Source of the DNA: Roseinatronobacter bogoriensis DSM 18756
GTDB taxonomy: Bacteria; Pseudomonadota; Alphaproteobacteria; Rhodobacterales; Rhodobacteraceae
Assembly (NCBI RefSeq): GCF_004366635.1
Contig: NZ_SORN01000002.1
Span: 619,293-683,292, forward strand
Direction: 5' to 3'
Length of the DNA: 64,000 nucleotides
Shown: positions 45,204-53,887 of the stretch, in pieces
How the letters are laid out: each line of letters begins with the position of its first letter
How positions within the stretch are numbered: the first letter of the stretch is position 1
The notes under the pieces: model-generated
Database searches by the model: none
What the model saw: only the letters and a program-made list of their open reading frames with translations
What the model was told of the DNA's origin: nothing
Program-made: the position numbers and the translations under genes

Positions 45204-45395
45204 CAAGCTGCCCTGTACTCTCATGTGCTTTGTCCTAGCCCTGCATATCCCTTGACGCAAACCAGATCAGCGGAAATCTGGCGAGAATTTCATCAAATGA
45301 TTAAATTATAGGCACAAAATTTAGGCTATCGCGCGGATTGTCAGCACGGGTTGCTTCGGCCTATAGCAGGTTCGTATATTTCAAAGGGACACCAT

Positions 45396-46559
45396 ATGCA
45401 CCACAACATTGCAGCACTTATCGTCGCGGCAGGGCGCGGGACACGCGCGGGTGGCGACCTGCCCAAGCAATGGCGCGAATTGGCAGGGCGCAGCGTTCTG
45501 GAACATACATTGGATGCATTCCGACGCGCTGGCATCAAGCGCATCATTCTTGTGATTCACCCGGATGACCGAGAGAAGGCAAATCGACTGGTGGCCCCGG
45601 ACGTGACCCTAGTAAACGGGGGGGATACGCGGGTCACATCGGTTCGTGCAGCACTTGAGTCACTTGTGACCGACGCACCGCAGCATGTCCTTATTCATGA
45701 CGGTGCGCGCCCGCTGGTCAGCGCAAGCGTGATCAATGATGTCCGCGATGCCTTGCGCCATGCCGAAGGCGCTGCCCCCGCCTTGCCTGTCGTCGATGCG
45801 CTCTGGCGTGGCACTGACGGGCATGTTGCCGCCGCAGTACCCCGCGCTGGTCTTTTCCGGGCACAAACACCCCAAGGTTTTGGTTTTTCTTTCATTCTGC
45901 AAGCCCATCGCGCCTATGAAGGAGAGGCGGCAGATGATGTCGAGATCGCGCGCGCTGCGGGTATGGAAATCGTCATGACACCGGGTTGTGAAGATAATAT
46001 AAAGCTGACCTATCAGGCAGATTTCGACCGTGCAGAACGGCTGATTACACACAGACAGGAACGCGACATGGATATTCGGCTGGGCAATGGATATGATGTG
46101 CATCGCTTCGGGCCGGGCGACGGCTGTTGGCTATGCGGTATAAAAGTGCCCCATAACCGCGCGCTGCAAGGCCATTCTGACGCAGATGTGGGCATGCATG
46201 CCCTGACAGATGCGATTTATGGCGCGCTGGCAGAGGGCGATATCGGGCGCCATTTCCCGCCCAGTGACCCGCAATGGAAAGGCGCGGACAGCCGGATATT
46301 CCTGCGCCATGCTGTCGAGTTGATGCGCGAACGGGGTTTTCGGCTGAACAATTGCGATGTGACCTTGGTCTGCGAGCACCCGAAGATCGGACCACACGCG
46401 CGGGCCATGCAGGCGGAACTTGCTGAAATCATGGGTTGCGAAGTGCATCGGGTCAGCGTCAAGGCCACCACGTCCGAGCGTCTGGGCTTTACCGGCCGCG
46501 AGGAAGGCATTGCTGCGATTGCCACGGCCTGCCTTGGCCGCAATGCTGGCGACACCTGA
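45396..46559 (+). CDS. ispDF: Bifunctional IspD-IspF isoprenoid enzyme
   Basis: A 387-residue fusion. The IspD part (1 to about 224) has the nucleotide motif LIVAAGRGTRAGGDLPKQW and synthesises CDP-methylerythritol. The IspF part (225-387) begins MDIRLGNGYDVHRFG and contains the metal/active site HSDADVGMHALTDAI, making the cyclic diphosphate. Both steps lie in the MEP pathway. Start 45396 has AAGGGA nine bases upstream; the longer frame to 45351 is rejected. It is divergent from dusB. Confidence 0.95.
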   Translation: MHHNIAALIVAAGRGTRAGGDLPKQWRELAGRSVLEHTLDAFRRAGIKRIILVIHPDDREKANRLVAPDVTLVNGGDTRVTSVRAALESLVTDAPQHVLIHDGARPLVSASVINDVRDALRHAEGAAPALPVVDALWRGTDGHVAAAVPRAGLFRAQTPQGFGFSFILQAHRAYEGEAADDVEIARAAGMEIVMTPGCEDNIKLTYQADFDRAERLITHRQERDMDIRLGNGYDVHRFGPGDGCWLCGIKVPHNRALQGHSDADVGMHALTDAIYGALAEGDIGRHFPPSDPQWKGADSRIFLRHAVELMRERGFRLNNCDVTLVCEHPKIGPHARAMQAELAEIMGCEVHRVSVKATTSERLGFTGREEGIAAIATACLGRNAGDT

Positions 46560-46691
46560 TCCGGGGCAGCTGGACTAGCTGTGTTGCGTTGCCCCTTCTA
46601 CAGAAAGCAACACGGCAAAGGCAAACAGGGCACTGCTATCTTTGGCAGGCTTGAACGCCCTGCTGGCCGACGTCGCTGCATAAGGTCACGC

Positions 46692-47204
46692 TCAGTAGAT
46701 ATACCTGATCTGGTCGCCCCAATACCGCTCCAGCTTTTTCAGGCTACGCGCAACAGTGTCGAGTGTGCTGTAATCGACAATTTCGTCCTGCTGCATTTTA
46801 CGCGCATGCTGCGAGAACATATCAGCAAGTTTGTCGCGGACTTCCTGTCCTTGTGGCGTCAGGCGCACGCGCACAGACCGCTTGTCGACCGCACAGCGTT
46901 GGTGATGCATGTAACCAAGCTCAACCAGCTTCTTGAGGTTATAGGTCACATTTGACCCCTGATAATAGCCGCGTGATTTCAGTTCCCCTGCCGTCACCTC
47001 ATTGTCACCAATGTTAAACAGCAACAAAGCCTGAACCGGATTGATCGTCATGACACCCAAGCGTTCGAATTCATCTTTTATGACGTCAAGCATCAGGCGG
47101 TGAAGTCGTTCCAACAACGCAAGATTATCCAGATATCGCGACAAGTATTCATTCCGAAGCGAAGGCCCAAATTGCTGCTGAACGCTCACCAGTATCTCCA
47201 TCAT
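46692..47204 (-). CDS. ldtR: MarR-type winged-helix regulator (LdtR-like)
   Basis: A 170-residue regulator with a winged HTH (about 60-120, including GELKSRGYYQGSNVTYNLKK) and long dimerisation helices at each end. The composition and length fit the LdtR branch seen in alphaproteobacteria, which controls L,D-transpeptidase and stress genes. The start (47204) has a weak ribosome site; a second ATG follows directly. The gene is convergent with ispDF across 132 bp. Confidence 0.75.
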   Translation of the reverse strand: MMEILVSVQQQFGPSLRNEYLSRYLDNLALLERLHRLMLDVIKDEFERLGVMTINPVQALLLFNIGDNEVTAGELKSRGYYQGSNVTYNLKKLVELGYMHHQRCAVDKRSVRVRLTPQGQEVRDKLADMFSQHARKMQQDEIVDYSTLDTVARSLKKLERYWGDQIRYIY

Positions 47205-47313
47205 GGTAAAACTTACAGAACCATCTCAGCAAGTGGCAAAGAATTCGTTAAAATGCCGCTGTCACGGGGTGATTTTTTCTAAAGTTTGAACAATAGCCAA
47301 GCCGCACAGAACA

Positions 47314-47343
47314 CCGCGCCCTCCATTGAAATGGACGGCGCGG
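47314..47343. promoter_or_regulatory. Long hairpin in the space between the MarR-type gene and the sulfur operon
   Basis: CCGCGCCCTCCATT and AATGGACGGCGCGG pair over 14 bp with one mismatch. It lies in a 271-bp gene-free space between the regulator start and the 3' end of the sulfate operon. It could be the terminator of that operon (minus strand) or a leader structure; no U-tract is seen. Confidence 0.4.
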
Positions 47344-47475
47344 CGCTCGTGGTTTTCGTCATCTGGGGAAAGGTGCCGCCTTGAGTGACGAGGGACAGCT
47401 TGGCGGGACAAAACCGCAGCGCAATGGCGGAGGGGTCAAGGCAGCCACGCATCGCCGGGTTGCGAACACTGGGCG

Positions 47476-47907
47476 CTAAGGGGCCGTCTGCTGCATCAGT
47501 CGCGTCTGATAATGTGGCGCCCCCCAATGGGCGTTGGATTGCCAGTCGGCTTGCGGCTGACGTTCGGCAAGCGCATCTGAAATTTCGACCTCATCAAAAC
47601 CCGACCGCCGCGCCATTGCATATTGATCAGAGATCACATGCCCCCGCGCCCGCAACCGCCCCGCATACCCCATGCGGCGCAATTGGCGCGCAATGCTGAA
47701 CCCCCGCCCATCTGAAAAAGCCGGAAAATCAACACGGATCATCAAGATCCCATCCAGCCGCCCTTCCAATGCCTCTGGCGCGACATCAGAGGGCAGGTCC
47801 AGCGCAAGCGGTTGTTCGTCCGGGTCCGCGTCAAATGCCTCCAGCGGTGTGAAGCCCGCGCGCCAATCATCCGGGCCAAAGCCAGTATCCGTTACGATAA
47901 TCGTCAT
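47476..47907 (-). CDS. DUF934 protein of the sulfate assimilation operon
   Basis: A 143-residue protein beginning MTIIVTDTGFGPDDWRAGFT. DUF934 proteins commonly follow the nitrite/sulfite reductase and PAPS/APS reductase genes in alphaproteobacteria. ATG at 47907 overlaps the cysH stop (ATGA); the longer frame to 48042 is rejected. Role is unknown; the context suggests assembly or electron transfer to the sulfite reductase. Confidence 0.85.
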   Translation of the reverse strand: MTIIVTDTGFGPDDWRAGFTPLEAFDADPDEQPLALDLPSDVAPEALEGRLDGILMIRVDFPAFSDGRGFSIARQLRRMGYAGRLRARGHVISDQYAMARRSGFDEVEISDALAERQPQADWQSNAHWGAPHYQTRLMQQTAP

Positions 47908-48635
47908 GCTGCATCTTCCTGTCTGATGGGCCGTGGCACGCCGCCGGTGAAATGAATACCACATTCCGTTTTCGCGGAGCCCCGCCAACGACCGGCGCGC
48001 GGGTCTTCGCCCTTGTTCACCCGCGTTGTGCAAGGCGCGCACCCAATGGACGGGTAGCCCTGCGCCACAAGCGGATGGCGCGGCAGATCATACGCGTCAA
48101 GATAATCCGCAACGCGATCTGCGTCCCAATTTGCCAGCGGGTTAAGTCGAATGCGCCCGGTTGCGGGTTCCACCTCGGCGCGTTCAAGCAGGGCGCGGGT
48201 ATCAGCCTGATAGCGCTTGCGCCCCGTGATCCAGCCATCATAGCCTTGCAACGCGCGACCCAGCGGTTCGGATTTTCGCAACTGGCAGCAGGATTCAGCA
48301 TCGCTACGGTGCAACAACCCGTCCGGGTCGCGGGTAAACAGTTCCGACCTGTCAGGTGTGATCGACTGCACATTGCTCAGGCGCAGATGCGCGGCAAGGT
48401 CGCGCTGATAGGCCACGGTTTCAGGAAACAGTGCCAATGTGTCGATAAACAGCACCGGCAAGGCGCGGTCGATCTGCGCGACCATGTGCAACAGCACCGC
48501 CGAGTCGGCCCCGAAGGACGACACCAGCGCCACCCGGTTCAGACGCGCAATCCCCGCCGCAAGAAATTGCTGCGCGGACAACGCTTCAGAGCGGGACAGA
48601 AGAACCCCGACACTGTGTTTCGGATCAGGCTGCAT
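47904..48635 (-). CDS. cysH: Assimilatory (P)APS reductase CysH, iron-sulfur type
   Basis: A 243-residue reductase. The pyrophosphatase-like binding motif SSFGADSAVLLHMV is near residue 38, and a CC pair (SCCQLRKSEPL) plus a CxxC (GCAPCTTRV) supply four cysteines for the [4Fe-4S] cluster that marks APS-type reductases. The catalytic cysteine is in KTECGIHF near the C-terminus. It converts APS to sulfite. It overlaps cysI by 11 bp; the start has a strong GGAGGG site. Confidence 0.93.
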   Translation of the reverse strand: MQPDPKHSVGVLLSRSEALSAQQFLAAGIARLNRVALVSSFGADSAVLLHMVAQIDRALPVLFIDTLALFPETVAYQRDLAAHLRLSNVQSITPDRSELFTRDPDGLLHRSDAESCCQLRKSEPLGRALQGYDGWITGRKRYQADTRALLERAEVEPATGRIRLNPLANWDADRVADYLDAYDLPRHPLVAQGYPSIGCAPCTTRVNKGEDPRAGRWRGSAKTECGIHFTGGVPRPIRQEDAA

Positions 48636-50286
48636 CTGCCCGCCCTCCTGTCTGATACAGCGCATCCTTGAACGGCTTGGGACCAAGACGGCGGAAAGCC
48701 TCGATAAAGCTTTCGCCCTCGCTGTCGCGCAAGTCCAGATAAGCTGTGATCAACCGGTCTATCGCCGGGATGATCTGGTCATAGGCAAAGCCCGGACCTG
48801 CACGCTCGCCCAATGCGGCTGTTTCAGTCCCGTCACCGCCAAGGGTTATCTGGTAGTTTTCCACCCCCGCACGATCCAGCCCCAGAATCCCGATATGGCC
48901 GACATGATGGTGGCCACAGGCATTGATGCAGCCCGAAATCTTGATCTTCATCGCGCCGATATCCAGTTCGCGTGCGCGAAAGGCTTGTGCAATCTCCTGT
49001 GCCACGGGGATTGAACGGGCCGTCGCCAAAGCGCAGTAATCCATGCCGGGGCAAGCAATAATGTCCGAGATCAGGCCGATATTGGCCGTCGCAAGCCCCG
49101 CTGATTGCAACGCGGCATGAACGCTCGGCAGGTCGGATTTATGGACATGCGGCAGGATGACATTCTGTTCATGGCTGATGCGCAACTCATCATGGCCATA
49201 TTGCGCTGCCAGATCCGCCATGACGCGCATCTGATCGGCGGTCGCATCACCGGGGGTCGCGCCATGCGCTTTCAGGCTGACCGTTACTATAGCGTAATCC
49301 GGGTGGCGATGCTGTGCAAGATTGGTGTCCGCAAAAGACCTAAACACCGGGTCATGCGCATAGGCCGTATCATATGCTGTCGTCGGCGCGTTACGAAAAG
49401 CAGGGGGCGCGAAAGCCGCGCGCAGATCGCGCAAGATAGCCTGATCGGCCCCGCCCCATTCGGCGCGCAGGGTCTTGAACCGCCGCGCAACACGGGCACG
49501 CACCTCTTCCAGCCCCAATTCGTTGACCATGATCTTGATGCGCGCCTTGTATTTGTTATCGCGCCGCCCAAAGCTGTTATAGGTGCTCAGGATCGCCTCG
49601 ATATAGGGCAGCAGATCGGCCTCGGGGATGAACTCTGCCAGAACCTTGCCGATGACGGGTGTCCGACCCAGCCCACCGCCGACGACCACTTCGAAGCCCG
49701 GTTCGTCGCCCTGCAAAACCATACGCAAGCCGATATCATGTGCGCGGGTCACGGCGCGGTCATTGGGGCTGCCAGTGATGGCAATCTTGAACTTGCGCGG
49801 CAGGAACTGGAATTCGGGGTGATCGGTTGACCATTGGCGTAACAATTCGGCCACCGGGCGCGGGTCGGCAATCTCGTCCGCCGCGGCCCCTGCGAAATGA
49901 TCGGCGGTGACATTGCGCACGCAATTGCCCGAAGTCTGGATGGCATGCATGCCCACCTCGGCCAGCGAATCCAGCATATCGGGCACATCGCGCAGGCGCG
50001 GCCAGTTGAACTGGATATTCTGGCGCGTGGTGAAATGGCCATAGCCCTTGTCCCAACGCTCGGCAATCATGGCCAATTGGCGCATCTGGGCGGAATTCAG
50101 CGTGCCATAGGGAATGGCCACGCGCAGCATATAGGCGTGCAGTTGCAGATACAGCCCGTTCATCAGGCGCAGCGGCTTGAATTCATCTTCCGTCAAGGCC
50201 CCGGAAATGCGCCGCTCGACCTGCGCGCGGAACTGGGCGTTGCGGGACTTCAGGAATTCGTGGTCGAAACTGGAATAGGTGTACAT
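48625..50286 (-). CDS. cysI: Nitrite/sulfite reductase, siroheme and [4Fe-4S] enzyme (CysI type)
   Basis: A 553-residue reductase with two sulfite reductase half-domains. Cluster ligands are the C-x5-C CPGMDYC and C-x3-C CINAC near residues 415-460. The substrate-binding stretch TSGNCVRNVT is near 120. It reduces sulfite to sulfide using siroheme made by the cysG product in the same operon. The ATG at 50286 is preferred to a TTG extension at 50295. Confidence 0.92.
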   Translation of the reverse strand: MYTYSSFDHEFLKSRNAQFRAQVERRISGALTEDEFKPLRLMNGLYLQLHAYMLRVAIPYGTLNSAQMRQLAMIAERWDKGYGHFTTRQNIQFNWPRLRDVPDMLDSLAEVGMHAIQTSGNCVRNVTADHFAGAAADEIADPRPVAELLRQWSTDHPEFQFLPRKFKIAITGSPNDRAVTRAHDIGLRMVLQGDEPGFEVVVGGGLGRTPVIGKVLAEFIPEADLLPYIEAILSTYNSFGRRDNKYKARIKIMVNELGLEEVRARVARRFKTLRAEWGGADQAILRDLRAAFAPPAFRNAPTTAYDTAYAHDPVFRSFADTNLAQHRHPDYAIVTVSLKAHGATPGDATADQMRVMADLAAQYGHDELRISHEQNVILPHVHKSDLPSVHAALQSAGLATANIGLISDIIACPGMDYCALATARSIPVAQEIAQAFRARELDIGAMKIKISGCINACGHHHVGHIGILGLDRAGVENYQITLGGDGTETAALGERAGPGFAYDQIIPAIDRLITAYLDLRDSEGESFIEAFRRLGPKPFKDALYQTGGRADAA

Positions 50287-50328
50287 GGCAGGCAATCCTT
50301 GTGTCAGTAGGGCAATTCAGGCGCAGGG

Positions 50329-50640
50329 TCAGTTACGACACATGCCATCTGCCTGTTTGCCATGCCGGTAGTTTGACGGGCCGCGCGCGCGAAAGGCTTC
50401 GCGGAAATGTGCAGGCTCTGGCCCATTGGGGCCGCGATGCGCAGGTGCCAGATAGGGACCGACAAGGCGTTCTGGCTGGCCCTGTGCGGCAGCCAGCGCC
50501 TGTGCGGCAGCATCTGCGTCATGGAATAGCTGTGCCTCAGTGTGCATGCGCGACCAGCCGCCCGAAGCGGTCAGATAAACGACATCCCCTTCAAAAAGGT
50601 CATTGGCTGTCAGGACCGAGGGCGTGAAATCACGGCTCAT
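50329..50640 (-). CDS. DUF2849 protein of the sulfate assimilation operon
   Basis: A 103-residue protein, conserved in alphaproteobacterial cys operons between cysG and the sulfite reductase gene. Sequence MSRDFTPSVLTANDLFEGDV and the end HRGPNGPEPAHFREAFRARG fit DUF2849. It has no catalytic motif that I recognise. It overlaps cysG by 4 bp and precedes cysI by 42 bp. Confidence 0.85.
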   Translation of the reverse strand: MSRDFTPSVLTANDLFEGDVVYLTASGGWSRMHTEAQLFHDADAAAQALAAAQGQPERLVGPYLAPAHRGPNGPEPAHFREAFRARGPSNYRHGKQADGMCRN

Positions 50641-52016
50641 TTCGCCACCTCCTGCAAGGTAAGGGTCTGCTGTGCTGCCCGTGGGGCCAGCCCCAGCAGG
50701 ATAACGGCAGGCCCGCCCAGTGCAGCGGCTTTTTGCGGCAAGGTGGCCAGCGTCGCGCCAACAATTTGCTGATCAGCGCGTGACGCATTCTCAACCAGCG
50801 TGACCGGCATGTCCGGGGCGGCACCATGCATCAACAAACGCCCCTGTACAAAACGGGCCGCGCGCTTGCCCATATACAGCGCCGTGACTGCGCCCGGCTC
50901 GGCCAGACCTTGCCAGTCCTGATCTGCATAGCCATTCATGTCATGGGCCGTGACCAGACGCAGCGCATGATTGCGCCCGCGCGAGGTCAGGCTTTGCCCG
51001 ATACTTGCCGCAGCACTCGAAGCGGCTGTCACCCCCGGCACCACTTGCCACGGGATTCCGACCTCTTCCAGCGCGGCGATTTCTTCGTCCAACCGACCAA
51101 AAACAGAGGCATCGCCCCCTTTCAGCCGCACCACATGCGCGCCCTGCCCTGCATGCTCGATCATCAGCGCATGGATCACCTCTTGTGCGGTTGACGGGCC
51201 AAACCCTTCCTTGCCAACCGAAATGATCACAGCCTCGCGCCGCGCCAGTTCCAGAATCTCCGGTGTGACCAGACGGTCATGGATCACGACATCTGCGCGG
51301 TCCAGAAGATTGCGCGCCTTCAGTGTCATCAATTCTGGATCTCCGGGTCCGGCACTGACAAAATCAACATGTCCGATCGGGGACGGCCGTTCGAGATGCT
51401 GCGCCAGCAGATCATCCAGCGTTTGCGCCACACCGTCTTCGCCACTCCGGGCAAATGCACGCGGTCCATAGGAGTCGTAATATTCCGCCCAGAATGCACG
51501 ACGACGCGGGCCTTGCGGCAAGGCCTCTGCCATCTTGCGAAATGACTTGCCGATGCGTGCAAGAACCCCAAGCGAGGGCGGCAGACTGCTTTCAAGCTGC
51601 GCCTTGATCTGGCGCGCAAGCACAGGCGCCGCACCTTCAGTGCCAATCGCCACCACAACCGGGTCACGGTCCACAATCGCGGGGGTAATGAAGTCGCTGT
51701 GTTCCAGATCGTCTACGATATTGACCAATGCGCCCGCCGCATGCCCAAGTGCTGCGATGCGTGCATCTTCGTTTTCATTCCCGGTCGCGGCATAGACCAG
51801 ACGCGCGGCAGACAGATCGCAGGCCAGAACAGGCCGGTTTACAAGCGTCACCCGCGGCGTAAACGCCCGGATCTCTGGCGCAATATCAGGGGCGCAAATC
51901 GTGATCTGCGCCTCGGTCTTGAGAAGCAGCCGCAGTTTGGCAAGCGCCATCTCTCCACCACCACCGATAACCACATTCGCGCGGGCGAGATCTAGAAAGA
52001 CGGGAAAATGCTGCAT
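50637..52016 (-). CDS. cysG: Siroheme synthase CysG (multifunctional)
   Basis: A 459-residue protein: an N-terminal dehydrogenase/ferrochelatase domain (Rossmann VVIGGGGEMALAKLR, residues 15-29) and a C-terminal uroporphyrinogen-III methyltransferase (VDFVSAGPGDPELMTLKARN, VVPGVTAASSAAASIG). It converts uroporphyrinogen III to siroheme for CysI. It is the first gene of the operon and follows an AAGGAG site. A palindromic motif is present at 52104-52122. Confidence 0.94.
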   Translation of the reverse strand: MQHFPVFLDLARANVVIGGGGEMALAKLRLLLKTEAQITICAPDIAPEIRAFTPRVTLVNRPVLACDLSAARLVYAATGNENEDARIAALGHAAGALVNIVDDLEHSDFITPAIVDRDPVVVAIGTEGAAPVLARQIKAQLESSLPPSLGVLARIGKSFRKMAEALPQGPRRRAFWAEYYDSYGPRAFARSGEDGVAQTLDDLLAQHLERPSPIGHVDFVSAGPGDPELMTLKARNLLDRADVVIHDRLVTPEILELARREAVIISVGKEGFGPSTAQEVIHALMIEHAGQGAHVVRLKGGDASVFGRLDEEIAALEEVGIPWQVVPGVTAASSAAASIGQSLTSRGRNHALRLVTAHDMNGYADQDWQGLAEPGAVTALYMGKRAARFVQGRLLMHGAAPDMPVTLVENASRADQQIVGATLATLPQKAAALGGPAVILLGLAPRAAQQTLTLQEVAK

Positions 52017-52103
52017 GGTGCGACTCCTTACGCTCTTGCAGCATTTTAGGACATTTTCCCCTCACATTGCCATATGTCTGAGTTTATAAGAACAATTTTT
52101 CAC

Positions 52104-52122
52104 TCATTAAGTGGTTTAATGA
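52104..52122. promoter_or_regulatory. Palindromic candidate operator upstream of cysG
   Basis: TCATTAA, GTGGT, TTAATGA is a perfect 7-bp inverted repeat with 5-bp spacing, about 88 bp upstream of the cysG start. On the minus strand two related stretches, TTGTTCATTAAAC and TTGTTCTTATAAAC, occur in tandem. This A+T-rich region stands out from its surroundings and may bind a sulfur-responsive regulator. Confidence 0.45.
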
Positions 52123-52213
52123 ACAAATTTATCCAACATGTACACAGGCGAACACAACAGCGTCCGCAACCCCTATGAAGTTGATGTTCTGTTTTACCTT
52201 TCCTCCAACGAAA

Positions 52214-52238
52214 AGACCCCGGACCAAGTCCGGGGTCT
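52214..52238 (-). terminator. Intrinsic terminator of the NMT1-type ABC operon
   Basis: AGACCCCGGAC, loop TTG, GTCCGGGGTCT on the minus strand is a perfect 11-bp stem followed by TTTTCG. It lies 23 bp after the stop of the permease gene at 52261, so it should end the minus-strand ABC operon. Confidence 0.8.
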
Positions 52239-52260
52239 ATTACCGTGTCGCAAGTTGAGA

Positions 52261-53034
52261 TCAGCCCGGCGCGCGTTCGGCCCAGCCTGCGAAAATCTTC
52301 TCCAACGCGACCACGATGTAATACAGCACGATCCCCAAGAACGCCAAGGCGATCAGAACGGCAAACATCAAGGGGAAATCCGAATTGGTGCGCCCACTGT
52401 CAAACAGCGCTCCAAGCCCGCGCCCGTGTGGGCTGACGATTTCCATCAGATTGGTCCCGATAAAGGCAAGCGTGACTGCCACTTTCAACGCGCCGAAGAA
52501 TTCAGGCAAGGTCTTTGGTAAAGCGATTTTCCAAAAGATTGTCGCTTGAGACGCCCCAAGCGAGCGCAGGATATCGCGATACTCCGGCTCTAGAGTCGAC
52601 AACCCGATAGAAACGGATACCGCAATCGGAAAGAACGAGATCATGAAGGCCAGCAGCACTGTGTTGAAATCATGCTGGCCCACGAACATCAGCGCGACGA
52701 TAGGCACAACGGTTGCCTTGGGAATCGCATTGAAACCCACCAAAAGTGGGTAGAGCGCATCGCGCATCAGCCGCGAAAACCCCATGATCATTCCCAGCAG
52801 CGTGCCGAATAGCACAGCCAGCAACAGCCCCAGCACCGTGCGCCACAAGGTCTGCCACCCCATTGTCAGAAACAGGTTCCAGTGCCGTTCAAAGGCGGGT
52901 GGCAGGTCCGAAGGGGCCGCCATCTTGAATTTCGGCCAACCATTGAACCAGACCAGCCATTCCCAGAACGCCAGAAAGATGACAACCGCAATCAACGGAA
53001 CGGCTATACCGCGCACAGTTTTCCAGCCGGTCAT
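52261..53034 (-). CDS. ABC transporter permease (SsuC/TauC/ThiX family)
   Basis: A 257-residue membrane permease with six hydrophobic helices and the EAA-type motif RDILRSLGASQATIFWKIAL. It is the last gene of a three-gene importer (binding protein, ATPase, permease) and overlaps the ATPase by 4 bp. The family carries sulfonates, nitrate, taurine, or pyrimidine precursors of thiamine; adjacency to the sulfate operon makes sulfonate possible but they are separate transcripts. Confidence 0.9.
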   Translation of the reverse strand: MTGWKTVRGIAVPLIAVVIFLAFWEWLVWFNGWPKFKMAAPSDLPPAFERHWNLFLTMGWQTLWRTVLGLLLAVLFGTLLGMIMGFSRLMRDALYPLLVGFNAIPKATVVPIVALMFVGQHDFNTVLLAFMISFFPIAVSVSIGLSTLEPEYRDILRSLGASQATIFWKIALPKTLPEFFGALKVAVTLAFIGTNLMEIVSPHGRGLGALFDSGRTNSDFPLMFAVLIALAFLGIVLYYIVVALEKIFAGWAERAPG

Positions 53035-53828
53035 ATGCGCGCCTCCTCTGCTGGTGCACGCCCTTGAGCAATCTGGATCTGGTGTCGCAGGATGTTCAGC
53101 TGTTCGGCTGCGACAGGCGTGTAAAGATCCTCAAGCGTGCGTGGCCCCTCTGAGGGAATATCCAGCACATATTGTGTGCGTGCGGGCCGCCCTGACAATA
53201 CAACCACCTGATCGGCAAGGAAAATTGATTCACGCAAATCATGCGTGATTAGCACCCCGGTAAAGGGTTCGCGTTCCTTGACGCGGTGCATGGTCTGCCA
53301 CAAATCCTCTCGGGTGAAGGCATCCAGCGCGCCGAAAGGCTCGTCGAGGATCAGCACATCCGGCTGATGGATCAGGGCACGGCAGAGCGACGCGCGCTGG
53401 CGCATACCACCTGACAGTTCCGAAGGGCGCTTGTCCTCGAACCCCTCCAACCCGACCAGAGACAACAGGAACCGTGCACGTTCTTCAGCTTGGCGCTTCG
53501 ACAGTTTCGATGGCACGATTTCCAGCGGCAGCAGCACGTTTTTCAGGATCGAGCGCCATTCCAACAAGACAGGGTTCTGAAAGGCCATACCAACAGTTGA
53601 ACGCGGTCCCTTGACCCGCTCGCCGTGCAGCCAGACCTCTCCTTCATCGGGTTTCATCAACCCTGCGATCAACCGCGTCAGCGTGGACTTGCCGCAACCA
53701 GAGGGGCCGACAACTGCAACAAATCCGCCTTCTGCGACGCTGATCTCCAGCCCGTCAAGCACTGGCAAGGGGCCGGCATCCGTACGGTAAGCATGGCGCA
53801 CGCCCTTGATTTCAATAAGATTTTGCAT
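53031..53828 (-). CDS. ABC transporter ATP-binding protein (SsuB/TauB family)
   Basis: A 265-residue ATPase. Walker A is GPSGCGKST near residue 43, the signature LSGGMRQRASLCRA, and Walker B LILDEPFGALDA. ATG at 53828 has an AGGAAGAG site; the longer frame to 53858 runs over the intercistronic hairpin. It works with the permease that overlaps its stop. Confidence 0.92.
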   Translation of the reverse strand: MQNLIEIKGVRHAYRTDAGPLPVLDGLEISVAEGGFVAVVGPSGCGKSTLTRLIAGLMKPDEGEVWLHGERVKGPRSTVGMAFQNPVLLEWRSILKNVLLPLEIVPSKLSKRQAEERARFLLSLVGLEGFEDKRPSELSGGMRQRASLCRALIHQPDVLILDEPFGALDAFTREDLWQTMHRVKEREPFTGVLITHDLRESIFLADQVVVLSGRPARTQYVLDIPSEGPRTLEDLYTPVAAEQLNILRHQIQIAQGRAPAEEARI

Positions 53829-53846
53829 TCTCTTCCTGCATAGAAA

Positions 53847-53871
53847 GACCAGCGCCATATTGGCGCTGGTC
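53847..53871 (-). terminator. Perfect intercistronic hairpin downstream of the binding-protein gene
   Basis: GACCAGCGCCA, 3-nt loop, TGGCGCTGGTC is a perfect 11-bp stem between the binding-protein stop (53888) and the ATPase start (53828), followed by TTTCT on the minus strand. It probably acts as a partial terminator or mRNA 3' stabiliser. Its geometry matches the hairpin at 7218-7242. Confidence 0.65.
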
Positions 53872-53887
53872 GGTGTCCGTATCCGCC

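Noticed and set aside
46581..46955. 124-codon plus-strand frame
   Set aside because: Antisense to the MarR-type regulator and without recognisable features.
47279..47527. 82-codon minus-strand frame between the MarR-type gene and DUF934
   Set aside because: It runs through the long hairpin at 47314-47343 and overlaps the 3' end of DUF934 in another frame.
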